DNA of 22,301 nucleotides from JBFWUW01 sp050247075 (GCA_050247075.1 JBFWUW010000096.1:1-22301); one strand, 5' to 3'; positions 16,101 through 22,301 are shown, numbered from the stretch's first letter. Translations and numbers: made by a program. Notes: generated by a model from the letters alone, not told the origin.

Positions 16101-16331
16101 TTGCAGCGGCCGCAAATAGGCCGTTCCCTGTAGTTCCTTGCGGGCGAACCCAATGCGATAGTTGGTCTCGCGCGCCAATTGGTACATCACCCAGCCCAGC
16201 GGCAGGGCAAACAACAGGCTGATGAGCGCGAACTTTCGCGGATACGACAGCCGGTTCATCAACCGCACGGCTGGCGACAGCACGGAGAACCCGCGCTGGC
16301 CTCTATCGTCCCTTAGAGAAGAGTCGGACAT
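13131..16331 (-). CDS. Hybrid sensor histidine kinase with two receiver domains and an Hpt domain
   Basis: A multistep phosphorelay protein of 1,066 residues if it starts at the ATG at 16331 (MSDSSLRDD). An ATG at 16364 would add 11 residues. In order: a transmembrane segment (~34-52), a helical sensor domain (~53-335), a second transmembrane segment (~336-356), HAMP-like (~357-410), HisKA with SHEIRTP (His430), HATPase with the N box (Asn547), DTGIG (586-590) and GGTGLGL. Then come receiver 1 with MLDCMMPEMDG (Asp728), receiver 2 with LLAEDN and LMDCQMPELDG (Asp875), and a C-terminal Hpt domain with AHTLRGS (His1008). All phosphotransfer residues are present, so it could run a complete His-Asp-His relay and pass the signal to a separate regulator. 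No such regulator gene is adjacent. The input signal is unknown. A TAGAAT at 16377-16382 could be a -10, which would favour the shorter start. Confidence 0.95.
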   Translation of the reverse strand: MSDSSLRDDRGQRGFSVLSPAVRLMNRLSYPRKFALISLLFALPLGWVMYQLARETNYRIGFARKELQGTAYLRPLQKLLVDVAASRGLAQRPAAERIAGRPEIVRLQARIELDVQELLAADRRLGTALATASACQTLQENWRGLREQLLDLSPTDSDSLHQEMIVDVRRLMQHVGDASNLILDPDLDSYYLMDAVLLKLPNRQTMLAECRLLARQRAADGELSASAQADLARFTGMLEANLADSARGMQTAFDKTSSESLQLRLRADVQAAALQGQRLANTMRAQMATSWPLPAVAEFDATADEAWISTLRLWDSTIAELDVLLSARIAGLRRQQILVLAVAAVSLLLVAYLWAGFYAAVMRTVSMFEEATLNMLAGDFDAAAALAPTNDELGKVVVSFHTIAQRLRTECEQARQATRAKSEFMANMSHEIRTPMNGILGMTGLLLNTPLNVEQREFLEMARSSADSLLRILNDILDFSKLEAGKLELENTRFSLRESVGRTGQTLTVRAAEKGLELACRVSPTTPDSLLGDPGRLRQILVNLIGNSIKFTESGEVALDVDLANGEADQPPPGGNEALLHFAVRDTGIGIPHDKQQKVFEAFGQADSSTTRKYGGTGLGLSISSQLVRQMGGRIWLESEPGQGATFHFTAKFGVAGNEQPSERLELPQLAGLPVLVVDDNATNRRILQEMLTQWHFTPSVADGGGTALAALASAAAAGNPFKLVMLDCMMPEMDGFELAERINADTALGRPALIMVSSAARPADAEHARRIGIAAYQTKPFVPSDILDAIVSALSDGAAEPNREKPAGQKVPAFALAPDPATPLNILLAEDNLVNQKVAVGILRQGGHQVTVAQNGREAVDLSASQSFDVVLMDCQMPELDGFEATRAIRDRERGHACHLPIVAMTASAMEGDRELCLEAGMDDYLSKPIDPRQLQRVLAGELVRNRAASTLPAAIDLALARQRLPSGDEHLREIAELFLDESARLLQQIQSAVAAGDGKLLRRGAHTLRGSTDIFSAHKLSSLAEGMEKQALESQFEAAARLLPELAAETARVQAALQAFVRGG

Positions 16332-16381
16332 GACGGCGGTCTGGTGAGAACCCAGGAAATGCAAGACGCCGCCCCCATTCT

Positions 16382-16732
16382 ACCCAGCGGCGAGGACAAA
16401 CATACCCTGTGACTCGCCCGATGGATGGAATAGTCGTCCTGGACGAATCGCTGGAAGGTCCATTAGCCCCGGATACAATCAACCATCTTGCGGCGTCTCG
16501 TCCATTTCCCATCGGAACCGACAATGAGAACAGCCATCCTTTTCGGTTGGCAATGATGGCTGTCCCCGATTGCGGGTGTTTGCGGTTCCGGACTGTTCGG
16601 TTGGAATGTTAACTCTGCTGGGCCATGCGCTTCGCTGCTGACCCAGGCACCCGCCGTATTCGCCACGGCGAATTGCTGATCGCTTCTCCGCTGACAGCTT
16701 CTCGCCCCCGCTGGCTAACCTACGATTCCATC
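16382..16732. other. Intergenic region between the kinase gene and the RHH gene terminator
   Basis: No convincing gene. One 9-bp stem, ACAGCCATC (16530-16538) with GATGGCTGT (16555-16563), can form a hairpin with a 16-base loop. The right part (16664-16700) has TCAG/CTGA-rich bases reminiscent of the cassettes inside imuB. Short frames on both strands have no domain. The kinase promoter should lie here but I cannot place it firmly. Confidence 0.4.
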
Positions 16733-16767
16733 AAAAAACCTGGCCTCCACAACTTGTGAAGGCCAGG
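16733..16767 (-). terminator. Rho-independent terminator of the ribbon-helix-helix gene
   Basis: On the minus strand CCTGGCCTTCAC pairs with GTGGAGGCCAGG (one G-T pair) around an AAGTT loop, and is followed directly by six T residues (16733-16738). This is a textbook intrinsic terminator, lying about 95 bases past the stop codon of the 153-residue gene. Confidence 0.9.
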
Positions 16768-16861
16768 TTTCGGTGGGACTGACTTGTTACCGCCGGGGGT
16801 GGCCAGCGGCAGTGCGGTGGTGGTGGCGGGGCACCTTTGGCCGCTGCTGGAATGGCCGGAC

Positions 16862-17323
16862 TTAGACGGCGGCCGCGCTCGGCTCGCTGATGCTGATCGA
16901 CGAGCTGTTGTTGGACGAGGACGAGCCGTTGCTGGACGAGTAGCTCTCGGCCGGAACCAGTTCGTCGTTGATCAACTGCAACAGCTTCGAGATGCACAGC
17001 TTGTTCATGCTGGTGCGGTGCTCGTGAGCTTCTACCCGCAACGCTTCGTGCAGGCTCTTGGGAAGCCGCACGGTGATGACGCGGGTGGGCTCGTCCGATT
17101 CTGGGGTGCCGGCCGGAGTGTTGGTCCGCAGTTGAGCCAGCATGTGCTGGATCTCCTGGTACTCCGTGGTCTTCTCGAACTGGGCCAGGGCGTCCGGCGT
17201 GGGGAAGGCTTGGCGGATGATGCCGCCCAAGCCCAACACCTCGCGGAAGAACGTCACCCAGTCGGGCTTGTTGCTAAACAACTCGTGTGCGACGCGGTAG
17301 ATTTCTTGCTGCTTCTCGGACAT
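16862..17323 (-). CDS. Ribbon-helix-helix protein with serine-rich tail
   Basis: This 153-residue protein has a helical N-terminal part (~1-65), then a ribbon-helix-helix segment at ~81-118 (RVITVRLPKSLHEALRVEAH...SMNKLCISKLLQLI), as in HicB-like antitoxins and Arc/MetJ/CopG-type regulators. The beta strand VITVRLP and the following helices match that fold, so a DNA-binding dimer is likely. The last ~28 residues are a serine- and asparagine-rich low-complexity tail (SSSNGSSSSNNSSS). No toxin gene is adjacent, so a toxin-antitoxin role is not supported here. ATG 17323 has a strong AAGGAGA ribosome site about 6 bases upstream. A terminator follows the gene, and a palindrome lies ~105 bases upstream, so it looks like an independent single-gene unit, possibly self-regulated. 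Confidence 0.85.
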   Translation of the reverse strand: MSEKQQEIYRVAHELFSNKPDWVTFFREVLGLGGIIRQAFPTPDALAQFEKTTEYQEIQHMLAQLRTNTPAGTPESDEPTRVITVRLPKSLHEALRVEAHEHRTSMNKLCISKLLQLINDELVPAESYSSSNGSSSSNNSSSISISEPSAAAV

Positions 17324-17385
17324 GTGGGTCTCCTTGCCTTTTCTTGGGGTCTAATAAAATCCGTTTCGCGACCACCTTCGGCCGC

Positions 17386-17443
17386 ACTATTGCCGAGATT
17401 GTCGATGCAGGTCAAGGCCAGCACGTATGTCATTTCAATGACA
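17386..17443 (-). promoter_or_regulatory. Candidate promoter and palindromic operator of the RHH gene
   Basis: A perfect palindrome, TGTCATT-TC-AATGACA (17428-17443), lies 12 bases upstream of a possible -35 TTGACC (minus strand, 17410-17415), which is 18 bases from a -10-like AATAGT (17386-17391). The palindrome is followed upstream by two copies of ACAGCAC (plus strand, about 17441-17457). The promoter match is modest, but the palindrome is exact. An RHH protein binding here would be typical autoregulation. Confidence 0.4.
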
Positions 17444-17797
17444 GCACTTACAGCACCGCTATCTGACTGCACTGCTTTCAGGCAGGCGTGCCACGTTTGG
17501 TAGCAGTGGTGTGATTGCACAAAAAGCAGGCAGTACGGTTTTTCCCATTCGCCAAAGTGTCCTCCAGAATCATTTTCAAAATGGCGGCTGGCAGCCCGCG
17601 CTTCTCCATGCGGAACAAGAGTCGCCAGCCGCGTTATTTCGTGCAGCAGTAAGAGTTTTGTGCGATTGCGGGTGGCCGCCACGAGGCACAAGCCAGTCAC
17701 GGCAGGGCGCGGTGAAGGGAAGGGGCTGAGGGAGCGGCTGGCGAATGGCCGCGGTCACCCGATCTGCCGCTGTTGGGGATTTCGTCTTGGAATCGGC
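17444..17797. other. Intergenic region upstream of imuA, with one hairpin
   Basis: Between the RHH gene control region and the imuA promoter I see no gene. One inverted repeat, GCGGCTGGC (17584-17592) with GCCAGCCGC (17624-17632), can form a 9-bp stem with a 31-base loop and no T-run. Its meaning is unknown. A frame that continues from about 17660 into imuA has no ribosome site and lies upstream of the imuA promoter, so it is not coding. Confidence 0.4.
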
Positions 17798-17826
17798 TTG
17801 ACTCGAATACGGTACGTATGTACAGT
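17798..17826 (+). promoter_or_regulatory. imuA-imuB promoter with embedded LexA-like operator
   Basis: TTGACT (17798-17803) and TACAGT (17821-17826) are separated by exactly 17 bases, a strong sigma70-type promoter. The spacer holds GTACGTATGTAC (17812-17823), a GTAC-N4-GTAC palindrome that overlaps the -10 by three bases. This resembles the cyanobacterial LexA box (RGTACNNNDGTWCB) apart from the last base. A repressor here would block RNA polymerase, as expected for SOS control of imuAB. Whether this organism's LexA uses such a box is inference. Confidence 0.6.
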
Positions 17827-17851
17827 TTTCGGCCCTAGGAGGTGGTCGGAC

Positions 17852-18580
17852 ATGCTATCGCTGCTGGCGGAAAAAAATCGACAAAAAATGGTGGCCCAAC
17901 TGCGCGAGCAGGTCGGCCGCCTGGAAATTGCCACTCCGACCGATGGACACGATCCTTTGCAATTTGGTAGCGGCTGTTTGCCGCTGGACGAATTGCTGCC
18001 CGGCGGCGGCGTGCGCCGCGGCACCTTGGTGGAGTGGCTGTCTCCCGCCGCCGGTGGCGGTGCTGCCACGCTGGCTTTGCTCATCGCCCGCGAAGCTTGC
18101 CGTGCTGGTGGAGTGCTGGCCGTGGTGGACCGCCGCGGAGAGTTTTACCCGCCGTCCGCCGCCCGTTGGGGAATCGACCTGAGCCGCGCCTTGTTTGTGC
18201 GGCCCGCGCGGGCGGCGGACGATGATTGGGCCTTCGACCAGGCTTTGCGTTGCCGGGGTGTGCGGGCCGTGTTGGGCTGGCCCCAGCGGTTGGACGATCG
18301 CACGTTCCGCCGCTGGCAACTGGCGGCATTGGCAGGGGGCAGCGTGGGCTTGTTGCTGCGGCCCGATAGCGCCGCCGCCAGCCCATCCTGGGCCGAAGTC
18401 CGCTTGCTGGTTCAACCGCTAGCGGGCGGGTTGCGCCGAGTGAATGTGGAATTGCTCCGCTGTCGTGGCGGAGCTAGCAGAGGCAATGTGGAACTGGAGA
18501 TTGACGATGAAACGTGTGTTGTGCATTTGGCTGCCGAACTGGCCTCTGCAACGACTCTGCCTCGCGCGGCCGGAGCTTAA
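17852..18580 (+). CDS. imuA: ImuA, RecA-like accessory protein of the SOS mutagenesis cassette
   Basis: ImuA helps ImuB and the error-prone polymerase ImuC (DnaE2) in damage-induced mutagenesis in bacteria that lack UmuC. The 242-residue product has the RecA/SulA-like core: GSGCLPLDELLPGGGVRRGTLVEWL (~42-66), ATLALLIAREACRAGGVLAVVD, the DLSRALFVRP strand, and GVRAVLGWPQRLDDRTFRRWQLAA, ending with the LLRCRGG motif near 210. The ATP-binding loop is degenerate (GGGVRRG, SPAAGGGAAT), as usual in ImuA. The start is firm: AGGAGGT at 17837-17843 lies 9 bases from ATG 17852. It is cotranscribed with imuB, overlapping it by 74 bases, from the promoter at 17798-17826. Confidence 0.85.
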   Translation: MLSLLAEKNRQKMVAQLREQVGRLEIATPTDGHDPLQFGSGCLPLDELLPGGGVRRGTLVEWLSPAAGGGAATLALLIAREACRAGGVLAVVDRRGEFYPPSAARWGIDLSRALFVRPARAADDDWAFDQALRCRGVRAVLGWPQRLDDRTFRRWQLAALAGGSVGLLLRPDSAAASPSWAEVRLLVQPLAGGLRRVNVELLRCRGGASRGNVELEIDDETCVVHLAAELASATTLPRAAGA

Positions 18581-20390
18581 AGGCCAGCCGCTCATCCTTT
18601 ATCGGCAGCGCCCACGCCACGGCGCGGCCGTAGCCTGTTGCTCGCCCGAGGCCGCCGCCCGCGGCATCCAGCCCGACATGCCCCTGGCGGAAGCCAGAAC
18701 GCTGGCAAGCGGGCAACAAGCGGCGGAGAGTTGTCAGTCGTCAGCGAAAAGCCATCAGCCGTCAGCTATCAGCCGTCAGCCATCAGCGGATAGTTGTCAG
18801 TTGTCAGCAAATTCCTCCTACCTCCTACCTCATACCTCATACCTTTCTTCTCCTTCAGCCTTCAGCCTTCAGCCTTCAGCCTTTCCCCTTACTCCTCACC
18901 TTGACCGTGCCGCACTCTCTGCCTTGGCGGCCTGGTGCCAGCAGTTTAGTCCCACGGTGGGATTGGAAGACGTACCCGAGCCTGCGGCTTTGCTGCTGGA
19001 CGTGAGCGGCGCGGCGGATCGTTTGGGCAGCGAAGCGGCCCTGGTCCAGCAAGTCGCCAGCGCTTTCACCGCGCGCGGCCTCCTGGCGCATCTTGGCCTG
19101 GGAGAAACCGTCGGCGCAGCCTGGGCCCGCGCGCACTTCGCCGGATGCGGAGAAGAAGAGGAATCCATCAAGAGCGATCAGCAATCAGGAGATAGTTGTC
19201 AGTTAGCAGTTGTCAGTTCTCAGTCGTCAGGAAAAAGCGATCAGCCATTAGCAAATCCCTCCTACCTCATACCTCCTACCTCATCCCTTCCTTCTCCCCC
19301 TTCATCCTTCAGCCTTCAGCCTTCAGCCTTTCCCCTTCCTCTTCTCCGGCTGCCGCCCGACTTGCTGGCTTTGCTGGCCGAGTTGGGCCTGTCCTCGTTG
19401 GAGGAGTTGCGGGCATTGCCGCGGGCCGGTTTAGCGGCGAGGTTTGGACCAAATCTGTTGGCCCGGATCGACCAGGCTGCCGGCGAGCGGGCCGAGGTGA
19501 TTACGGCCGAACGGCCAGACGCGCCACTGGTGGCCGAGTGGGATTTTGAATCGCCGACAGCCTGCCAGCAGGCCGTGGAAGCGGTACTCGATCCCGTGCT
19601 GGAGCAATTACTGGCTCCCTTGGCCCAGCGACGCGCCGGCGTGACGGAGTTGGAGTGCTGGCTCTGTCCTGAAAGAGGCGAGCCGCTACGGCTGCGGGTG
19701 GGCCTGTTTCGGCCCAGTAATTCCGCGCGGCATGTACGCGAGCTGATCCAACTGCAATTCGAGCGGGTGCGGCAGTTGCCCCCTGTCTCCCGCGTGAAGA
19801 TGCAAGTCACGGCGTGGCAATTGCTGGAATGCCGGCAACGCGAACTGCCCTTTGACGATGCCGGCCAGCCTGCCTGGCACGACAGCGATGAAGAACGAAG
19901 AGAACTGGCGGCGTTCGTCGACCGTCTGGCCAGCCGCCTGGGCCGAGATGCCGTGCTCCGTGCCCGCCCGCGGCCCGAGGCCCAACCCGAGCACGCCTGC
20001 CATTACGAATCATGGCTCGACCAGCGTCCCCGCCGCGCAGCGGCGCGGCGAAAGCAATCCAAGGCCGCTCTCATCGGCAGCGCGGCTAATCCAACGGCTG
20101 CCGCGAGTGATGCCTGCTCCCCGATTCGCCCCTTGCTTGTGGTCCGCTCACCCAAGCACATTGATGTAGCAGCCCATCCGCCCGATGGACCGCCGAGGAC
20201 TTTTCGCCTGGCCGGGTGTGAGCATATCGTCCATCGTTGTGTAGGCCCGGAACGGATTGAAACCGGCTGGTGGCGGCGGCAATCGGCCCGCCGCGACTAC
20301 TACCGCGTGGAAAACCAGCACGGCCACTGGCACTGGCTGTTCCGCCGCCTGCGCGACGGCCAATGGTTTTGGCAGGGAGAGTTTGGGTGA
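18507..20390 (+). CDS. imuB: ImuB, inactive Y-family polymerase homologue with two in-frame repeat insertions
   Basis: ImuB is a Y-family polymerase relative that lacks catalysis and links the mutagenic complex to the beta clamp. This 627-residue protein starts MKRVLCIWLPNWPLQRL, where active enzymes have an acidic DxDxFF motif, and has LLLDVSGAADRLG in place of the SIDEAYLD pair. The little-finger region follows a helix-hairpin-helix-like segment (~285-330, LPPDLLALLAELGLSSLEELRALP). QRELPF at 444-449 is a good beta-clamp-binding motif. The end (GPERIETGWWRRQSARRDYYRVENQHG...) is the standard ImuB C-terminus. Two low-complexity inserts at residues ~74-129 and ~219-277 make it over 100 residues longer than usual. 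Both lie in expected loop positions. ATG 18507 has GGAGA 6 bases upstream and lies inside imuA. No dnaE2 follows. Confidence 0.88.
   Translation: MKRVLCIWLPNWPLQRLCLARPELKGQPLILYRQRPRHGAAVACCSPEAAARGIQPDMPLAEARTLASGQQAAESCQSSAKSHQPSAISRQPSADSCQLSANSSYLLPHTSYLSSPSAFSLQPSAFPLTPHLDRAALSALAAWCQQFSPTVGLEDVPEPAALLLDVSGAADRLGSEAALVQQVASAFTARGLLAHLGLGETVGAAWARAHFAGCGEEEESIKSDQQSGDSCQLAVVSSQSSGKSDQPLANPSYLIPPTSSLPSPPSSFSLQPSAFPLPLLRLPPDLLALLAELGLSSLEELRALPRAGLAARFGPNLLARIDQAAGERAEVITAERPDAPLVAEWDFESPTACQQAVEAVLDPVLEQLLAPLAQRRAGVTELECWLCPERGEPLRLRVGLFRPSNSARHVRELIQLQFERVRQLPPVSRVKMQVTAWQLLECRQRELPFDDAGQPAWHDSDEERRELAAFVDRLASRLGRDAVLRARPRPEAQPEHACHYESWLDQRPRRAAARRKQSKAALIGSAANPTAAASDACSPIRPLLVVRSPKHIDVAAHPPDGPPRTFRLAGCEHIVHRCVGPERIETGWWRRQSARRDYYRVENQHGHWHWLFRRLRDGQWFWQGEFG
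18726..18893 (+). repeat. Low-complexity repeat cassette inside imuB, copy 1
   Basis: About 168 bases with three blocks: TCAG-rich words (AGTTGTCAGTCGTCAGC, CCATCAGCCGTCAGC), then CTCCTACCTCATACCT words, then tandem CCTTCAG heptamers. Translated in the imuB frame it gives a Ser/Gln-rich run ending FSLQPSAFPL, with no stop. It sits between the N-terminal segment of ImuB and RAALSALAAWCQQFSP. Its boundaries are approximate. Confidence 0.85.
19161..19337 (+). repeat. Low-complexity repeat cassette inside imuB, copy 2
   Basis: About 177 bases with the same three-block order as copy 1 (TCAG words, CTCCTACCTCATACC words, CCTTCAG heptamers), in the same reading frame, again ending FSLQPSAFPL. It lies between FAGCGEEE and LLRLPPDLLALL, at the junction between the palm region and the next domain of ImuB. 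The blocks are similar rather than identical to copy 1, so the two are not a fresh duplication. Confidence 0.85.
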
Positions 20391-20430
20391 AAACAAGCCC
20401 TCCGGCGGCCAACCCGCGTACAATGACATT

Positions 20431-20455
20431 GCGGGCAAGGTTCCTCCTTGCCCGC
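20431..20455 (+). other. Perfect 10-bp hairpin between imuB and the decarboxylase gene
   Basis: GCGGGCAAGG pairs exactly with CCTTGCCCGC around a 5-base loop (TTCCT), in the 97-base gap between the imuB stop (20388-20390) and ATG 20488. There is no T-run, so it is not a classical terminator. It could separate the two transcripts or hold back ribosomes, but no function can be read from sequence. Confidence 0.5.
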
Positions 20456-20487
20456 ATGGTCAACCCGCCACCAACGCGCCGCCACGC

Positions 20488-22134
20488 ATGACCCTTCGTT
20501 ATCGCAAAGTTCTCGATTCCTTGCGGCAGGCTTTTCCGCAGCCCGTCTCGGACCAGGTCCACGATGCCTACTTTGCGTTTTCGATCTTGCGGGCGCTGGA
20601 CCAAGTAGATGCGCTCAAGTCGAAGGCACCCATTTTGGGCGAGCAGATCGAGACCGATTGGCCCGCCGCCAAGGATTGCCGGGTTGAGCAGCGGTCGCAA
20701 TCGCTGGAGCAGGTGATTCCCCAACTGGTGCAATATCTACACGGACTGCCGATCTGGGGGCATCCGCGCAGCCAGATGAATGTCGTTCCGCCCCCTTCCA
20801 TCGCCAGCATCATTGGCATACTGCTGCCCGCGACCTACAACCCTAATCTGGTCAGCGAGGAGAGCAGCCGCCGCATCGCCGAGGCCGAAGTGCGGGTCAG
20901 CGCCATGGCCGCCGAACTGGTCGGCTACGACCCGTCGGCGGCAGGCGGCGTGTTCACCTTTGGCGGAACGGGGGCCATGCTGTACGGGCTAAAGATCGGC
21001 CTGGAAAAAGCCTTGCCTGGCTGCATGCAGTCTGGATTGCGCGAGCCTGCGGTGGTTATCACGTCAAAGCAAAGCCATTATTGCGCGCTGAACGTAGCTG
21101 GCTGGCTGGGGATTGGCAGCGACAACGTGATCGCCATTCCCACACACGACGACAATTCCATCCGGCTCGATCTGCTGGAAAAGGCTGCCCGCGAGGCACT
21201 CAGCGCTGGCCGGCGAATTGCCGCCATCGTGGCCACGATGGGCTCGACCGACGCTTTTGGCATTGATGATCTGCAAGGCATCCGGGCCATTCGTGATTCC
21301 TTGGTCGAAGAATTCACATTGCACTACCGCCCGCACATCCATGCCGATGCCGTGATCGGCTGGGCCTGGAGCGTGTTCAACGATTACAGCTTTGAAGATA
21401 ACGAACTTGGCTTTCGCGGCCGCACGGTGAGGGCGTTGGCCGCCGCGCAGTACCGCATTCGTTGGCTCAAGCTGGCTGATACGATTGGCATCGACTTCCA
21501 CAAGACCGGCTTTACGCCGTACGTCTCGTCGTTGGTGCTAACCGCCAGCCAGAGCGAGTTTGAACTGATTGCCAGGGCACGCGAAACCATGCCCTACCTG
21601 TTTCAGACCGGCATCTGCCACCCTGGCATGTATACGCTGGAAACGACCCGCAGTGGCGGTGGCCCCATGGCGGCGCTGGCCAATCTGCTGTTATTTGGCA
21701 AGGATGGCCTGCGCGTGCTGCTAGGGCATGCGGTGGAGATGGCCGAAGTCCTGCGCGAACGGATCGAGTCGCACCCCGACCTGACCGTGCAGAATGAAGA
21801 CAACGTCGGCCCGGTGACTTTGTTCCGCGTCTACCCGCACGGCGTAGATACCTTTACGGTCAAACAGCGCGAACGGCACGACCCCGCTTTTCGCGAGCAA
21901 CTCCTGGCCCACAACGACTACAACCGCCGCATCTACCAGCGCGTCCATGCCCAGGCATTGTCTGGCCGCGGCGTGGCCATCTCACTTACCGAGTGCTACC
22001 GCCACACCGACTACGGCGAACCGATCGTGGCGCTTAAGTCCTACGTCTTGTCACCTTTTTCCGACGAAGACCGCATGCAGTCGATCTTGCGGCATGTACT
22101 GACCGCGCGTGATGAACTGAAGGGAACAGCTTGA
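20488..22134 (+). CDS. PLP-dependent group II decarboxylase-like protein
   Basis: A 548-residue fold-type I PLP enzyme related to glutamate, aspartate and aromatic amino-acid decarboxylases. Landmarks, from ATG 20488, are HPRSQMNVVPPPSIASIIG (~92-110), the FTFGGTGAMLYGLKIG phosphate-binding stretch (~156-171), ITSKQSHYCALNVAGWLGIG with the cofactor-stacking His197, HADAVIGW with the PLP-nitrogen Asp287, and GIDFHKTGF with the cofactor Lys339 in the DxHK setting. All catalytic residues are present. The substrate is unknown. An earlier in-frame ATG (20257) is rejected because it lies inside imuB. There is no clear ribosome site before 20488. It may be transcribed with imuAB or from its own promoter, and its link to DNA repair is unproven. 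Confidence 0.88.
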   Translation: MTLRYRKVLDSLRQAFPQPVSDQVHDAYFAFSILRALDQVDALKSKAPILGEQIETDWPAAKDCRVEQRSQSLEQVIPQLVQYLHGLPIWGHPRSQMNVVPPPSIASIIGILLPATYNPNLVSEESSRRIAEAEVRVSAMAAELVGYDPSAAGGVFTFGGTGAMLYGLKIGLEKALPGCMQSGLREPAVVITSKQSHYCALNVAGWLGIGSDNVIAIPTHDDNSIRLDLLEKAAREALSAGRRIAAIVATMGSTDAFGIDDLQGIRAIRDSLVEEFTLHYRPHIHADAVIGWAWSVFNDYSFEDNELGFRGRTVRALAAAQYRIRWLKLADTIGIDFHKTGFTPYVSSLVLTASQSEFELIARARETMPYLFQTGICHPGMYTLETTRSGGGPMAALANLLLFGKDGLRVLLGHAVEMAEVLRERIESHPDLTVQNEDNVGPVTLFRVYPHGVDTFTVKQRERHDPAFREQLLAHNDYNRRIYQRVHAQALSGRGVAISLTECYRHTDYGEPIVALKSYVLSPFSDEDRMQSILRHVLTARDELKGTA

Positions 22135-22301
22135 AGCGTTCACGGACTAGTGCTATGCCAACAGGAAGTTATCGGGTGCCACTGGCGGCATGTCCGCCAG
22201 TGGGCCAGGGTGTTGTATCGCCCCCACCCGACGAGTTGCCAGAGGCACCAAAACCGATGCTGGCCACTCGCGGCATGTCCCATGGTACCTCGACGACCCG
22301 A
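22135..22301. other. 3' flank of the decarboxylase gene with a hairpin
   Basis: After the stop codon CCACTGGCGG (22179-22188) pairs perfectly with CCGCCAGTGG (22194-22203) around a CATGT loop. There is no T-run. It may protect the 3' end or act as a weak terminator, and it looks like a further intergenic palindromic repeat. No gene is visible to the window end. Confidence 0.5.

Noticed and set aside
16862..17323. A toxin-antitoxin pair with the RHH protein as antitoxin
   Set aside because: No second small gene adjoins it; the gene has its own terminator and promoter region, and its N-terminal half does not look like a toxin.
17660..17851. An N-terminal extension of ImuA from an upstream ATG
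   Set aside because: The region lies upstream of the predicted promoter, has no ribosome site, and the AGGAGGT before 17852 fixes the start.
20257..20487. An N-terminal extension of the decarboxylase
   Set aside because: The extra residues are threonine/glycine/alanine-rich shadow translation of imuB and of the hairpin region; the conserved protein starts at 20488.
1..22301. tRNA, rRNA or riboswitch
   Set aside because: I saw no cloverleaf-like T-loop motif, no rRNA-like sequence and no recognisable riboswitch core, although reading by eye cannot rule out a divergent small RNA.

Overview
The window is GC-rich bacterial chromosome, most likely from a planctomycete (Planctomycetota, probably Pirellulales-like). 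I infer this from gene families typical of that phylum: two DUF1501 proteins with twin-arginine-like leaders, a DUF1549/DUF1553 cytochrome-like protein carrying Ig-like domains, a membrane-anchored DAGL-type leucine-rich-repeat protein with an 'RFSLRTLL' N-terminus, a fragment with a prepilin N-terminus, and an imuA-imuB SOS mutagenesis cassette. No rRNA, tRNA, CRISPR array or intact mobile element was seen.

Layout. 1-1870: an LRR protein on the minus strand with an apparent early stop, then about 1 kb without an intact gene that holds a frameshifted remnant resembling the C-terminus of a DDE integrase. 1870-6223: a large secreted DUF1549/DUF1553 protein (minus) with a good promoter, a flavin-reductase-like protein (plus) and a secreted subtilase-like protein (plus), separated by short palindromic repeats. 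6117-9393: a minus-strand series of hflX, a DUF1501 protein and a prepilin-like reading frame cut off by a repeat element. 9516-12963: on the plus strand a second DUF1501 protein and a secreted glycoside hydrolase-like protein. 13131-16331: a minus-strand hybrid sensor kinase with two receiver domains and an Hpt domain. 16733-17443: a ribbon-helix-helix protein with a clear terminator and a palindrome upstream. 17798-22134: imuA and imuB under a strong sigma70-type promoter that contains a LexA-like palindrome, then a PLP-dependent decarboxylase.

The least ordinary feature is the amount of short repetitive DNA tied to gene ends and gene interiors. (1) A ~152-bp element with nested inverted repeats occurs three times (6220-6370, 10934-11086, 12960-13111). 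It resembles a REPIN or MITE. (2) A short palindrome centred on GGCGATTCCATCGCC occurs six times. (3) Two related low-complexity cassettes lie in frame inside imuB. Three genes take their TAG stop codon from the first bases of a type 1 or type 2 repeat, and one prepilin-like gene reads straight into a type 1 element. No candidate transposase for these repeats is in the window.

The imuAB locus is presumably the DNA-damage-inducible part of the region, with ImuA and ImuB as accessory factors for an error-prone polymerase (ImuC/DnaE2) that is not in this window. The secreted proteins (DUF1501, DUF1549/1553, glycoside hydrolase, subtilase) fit the polymer-degrading, protein-rich cell-envelope lifestyle of planctomycetes, but they do not form one obvious pathway here.
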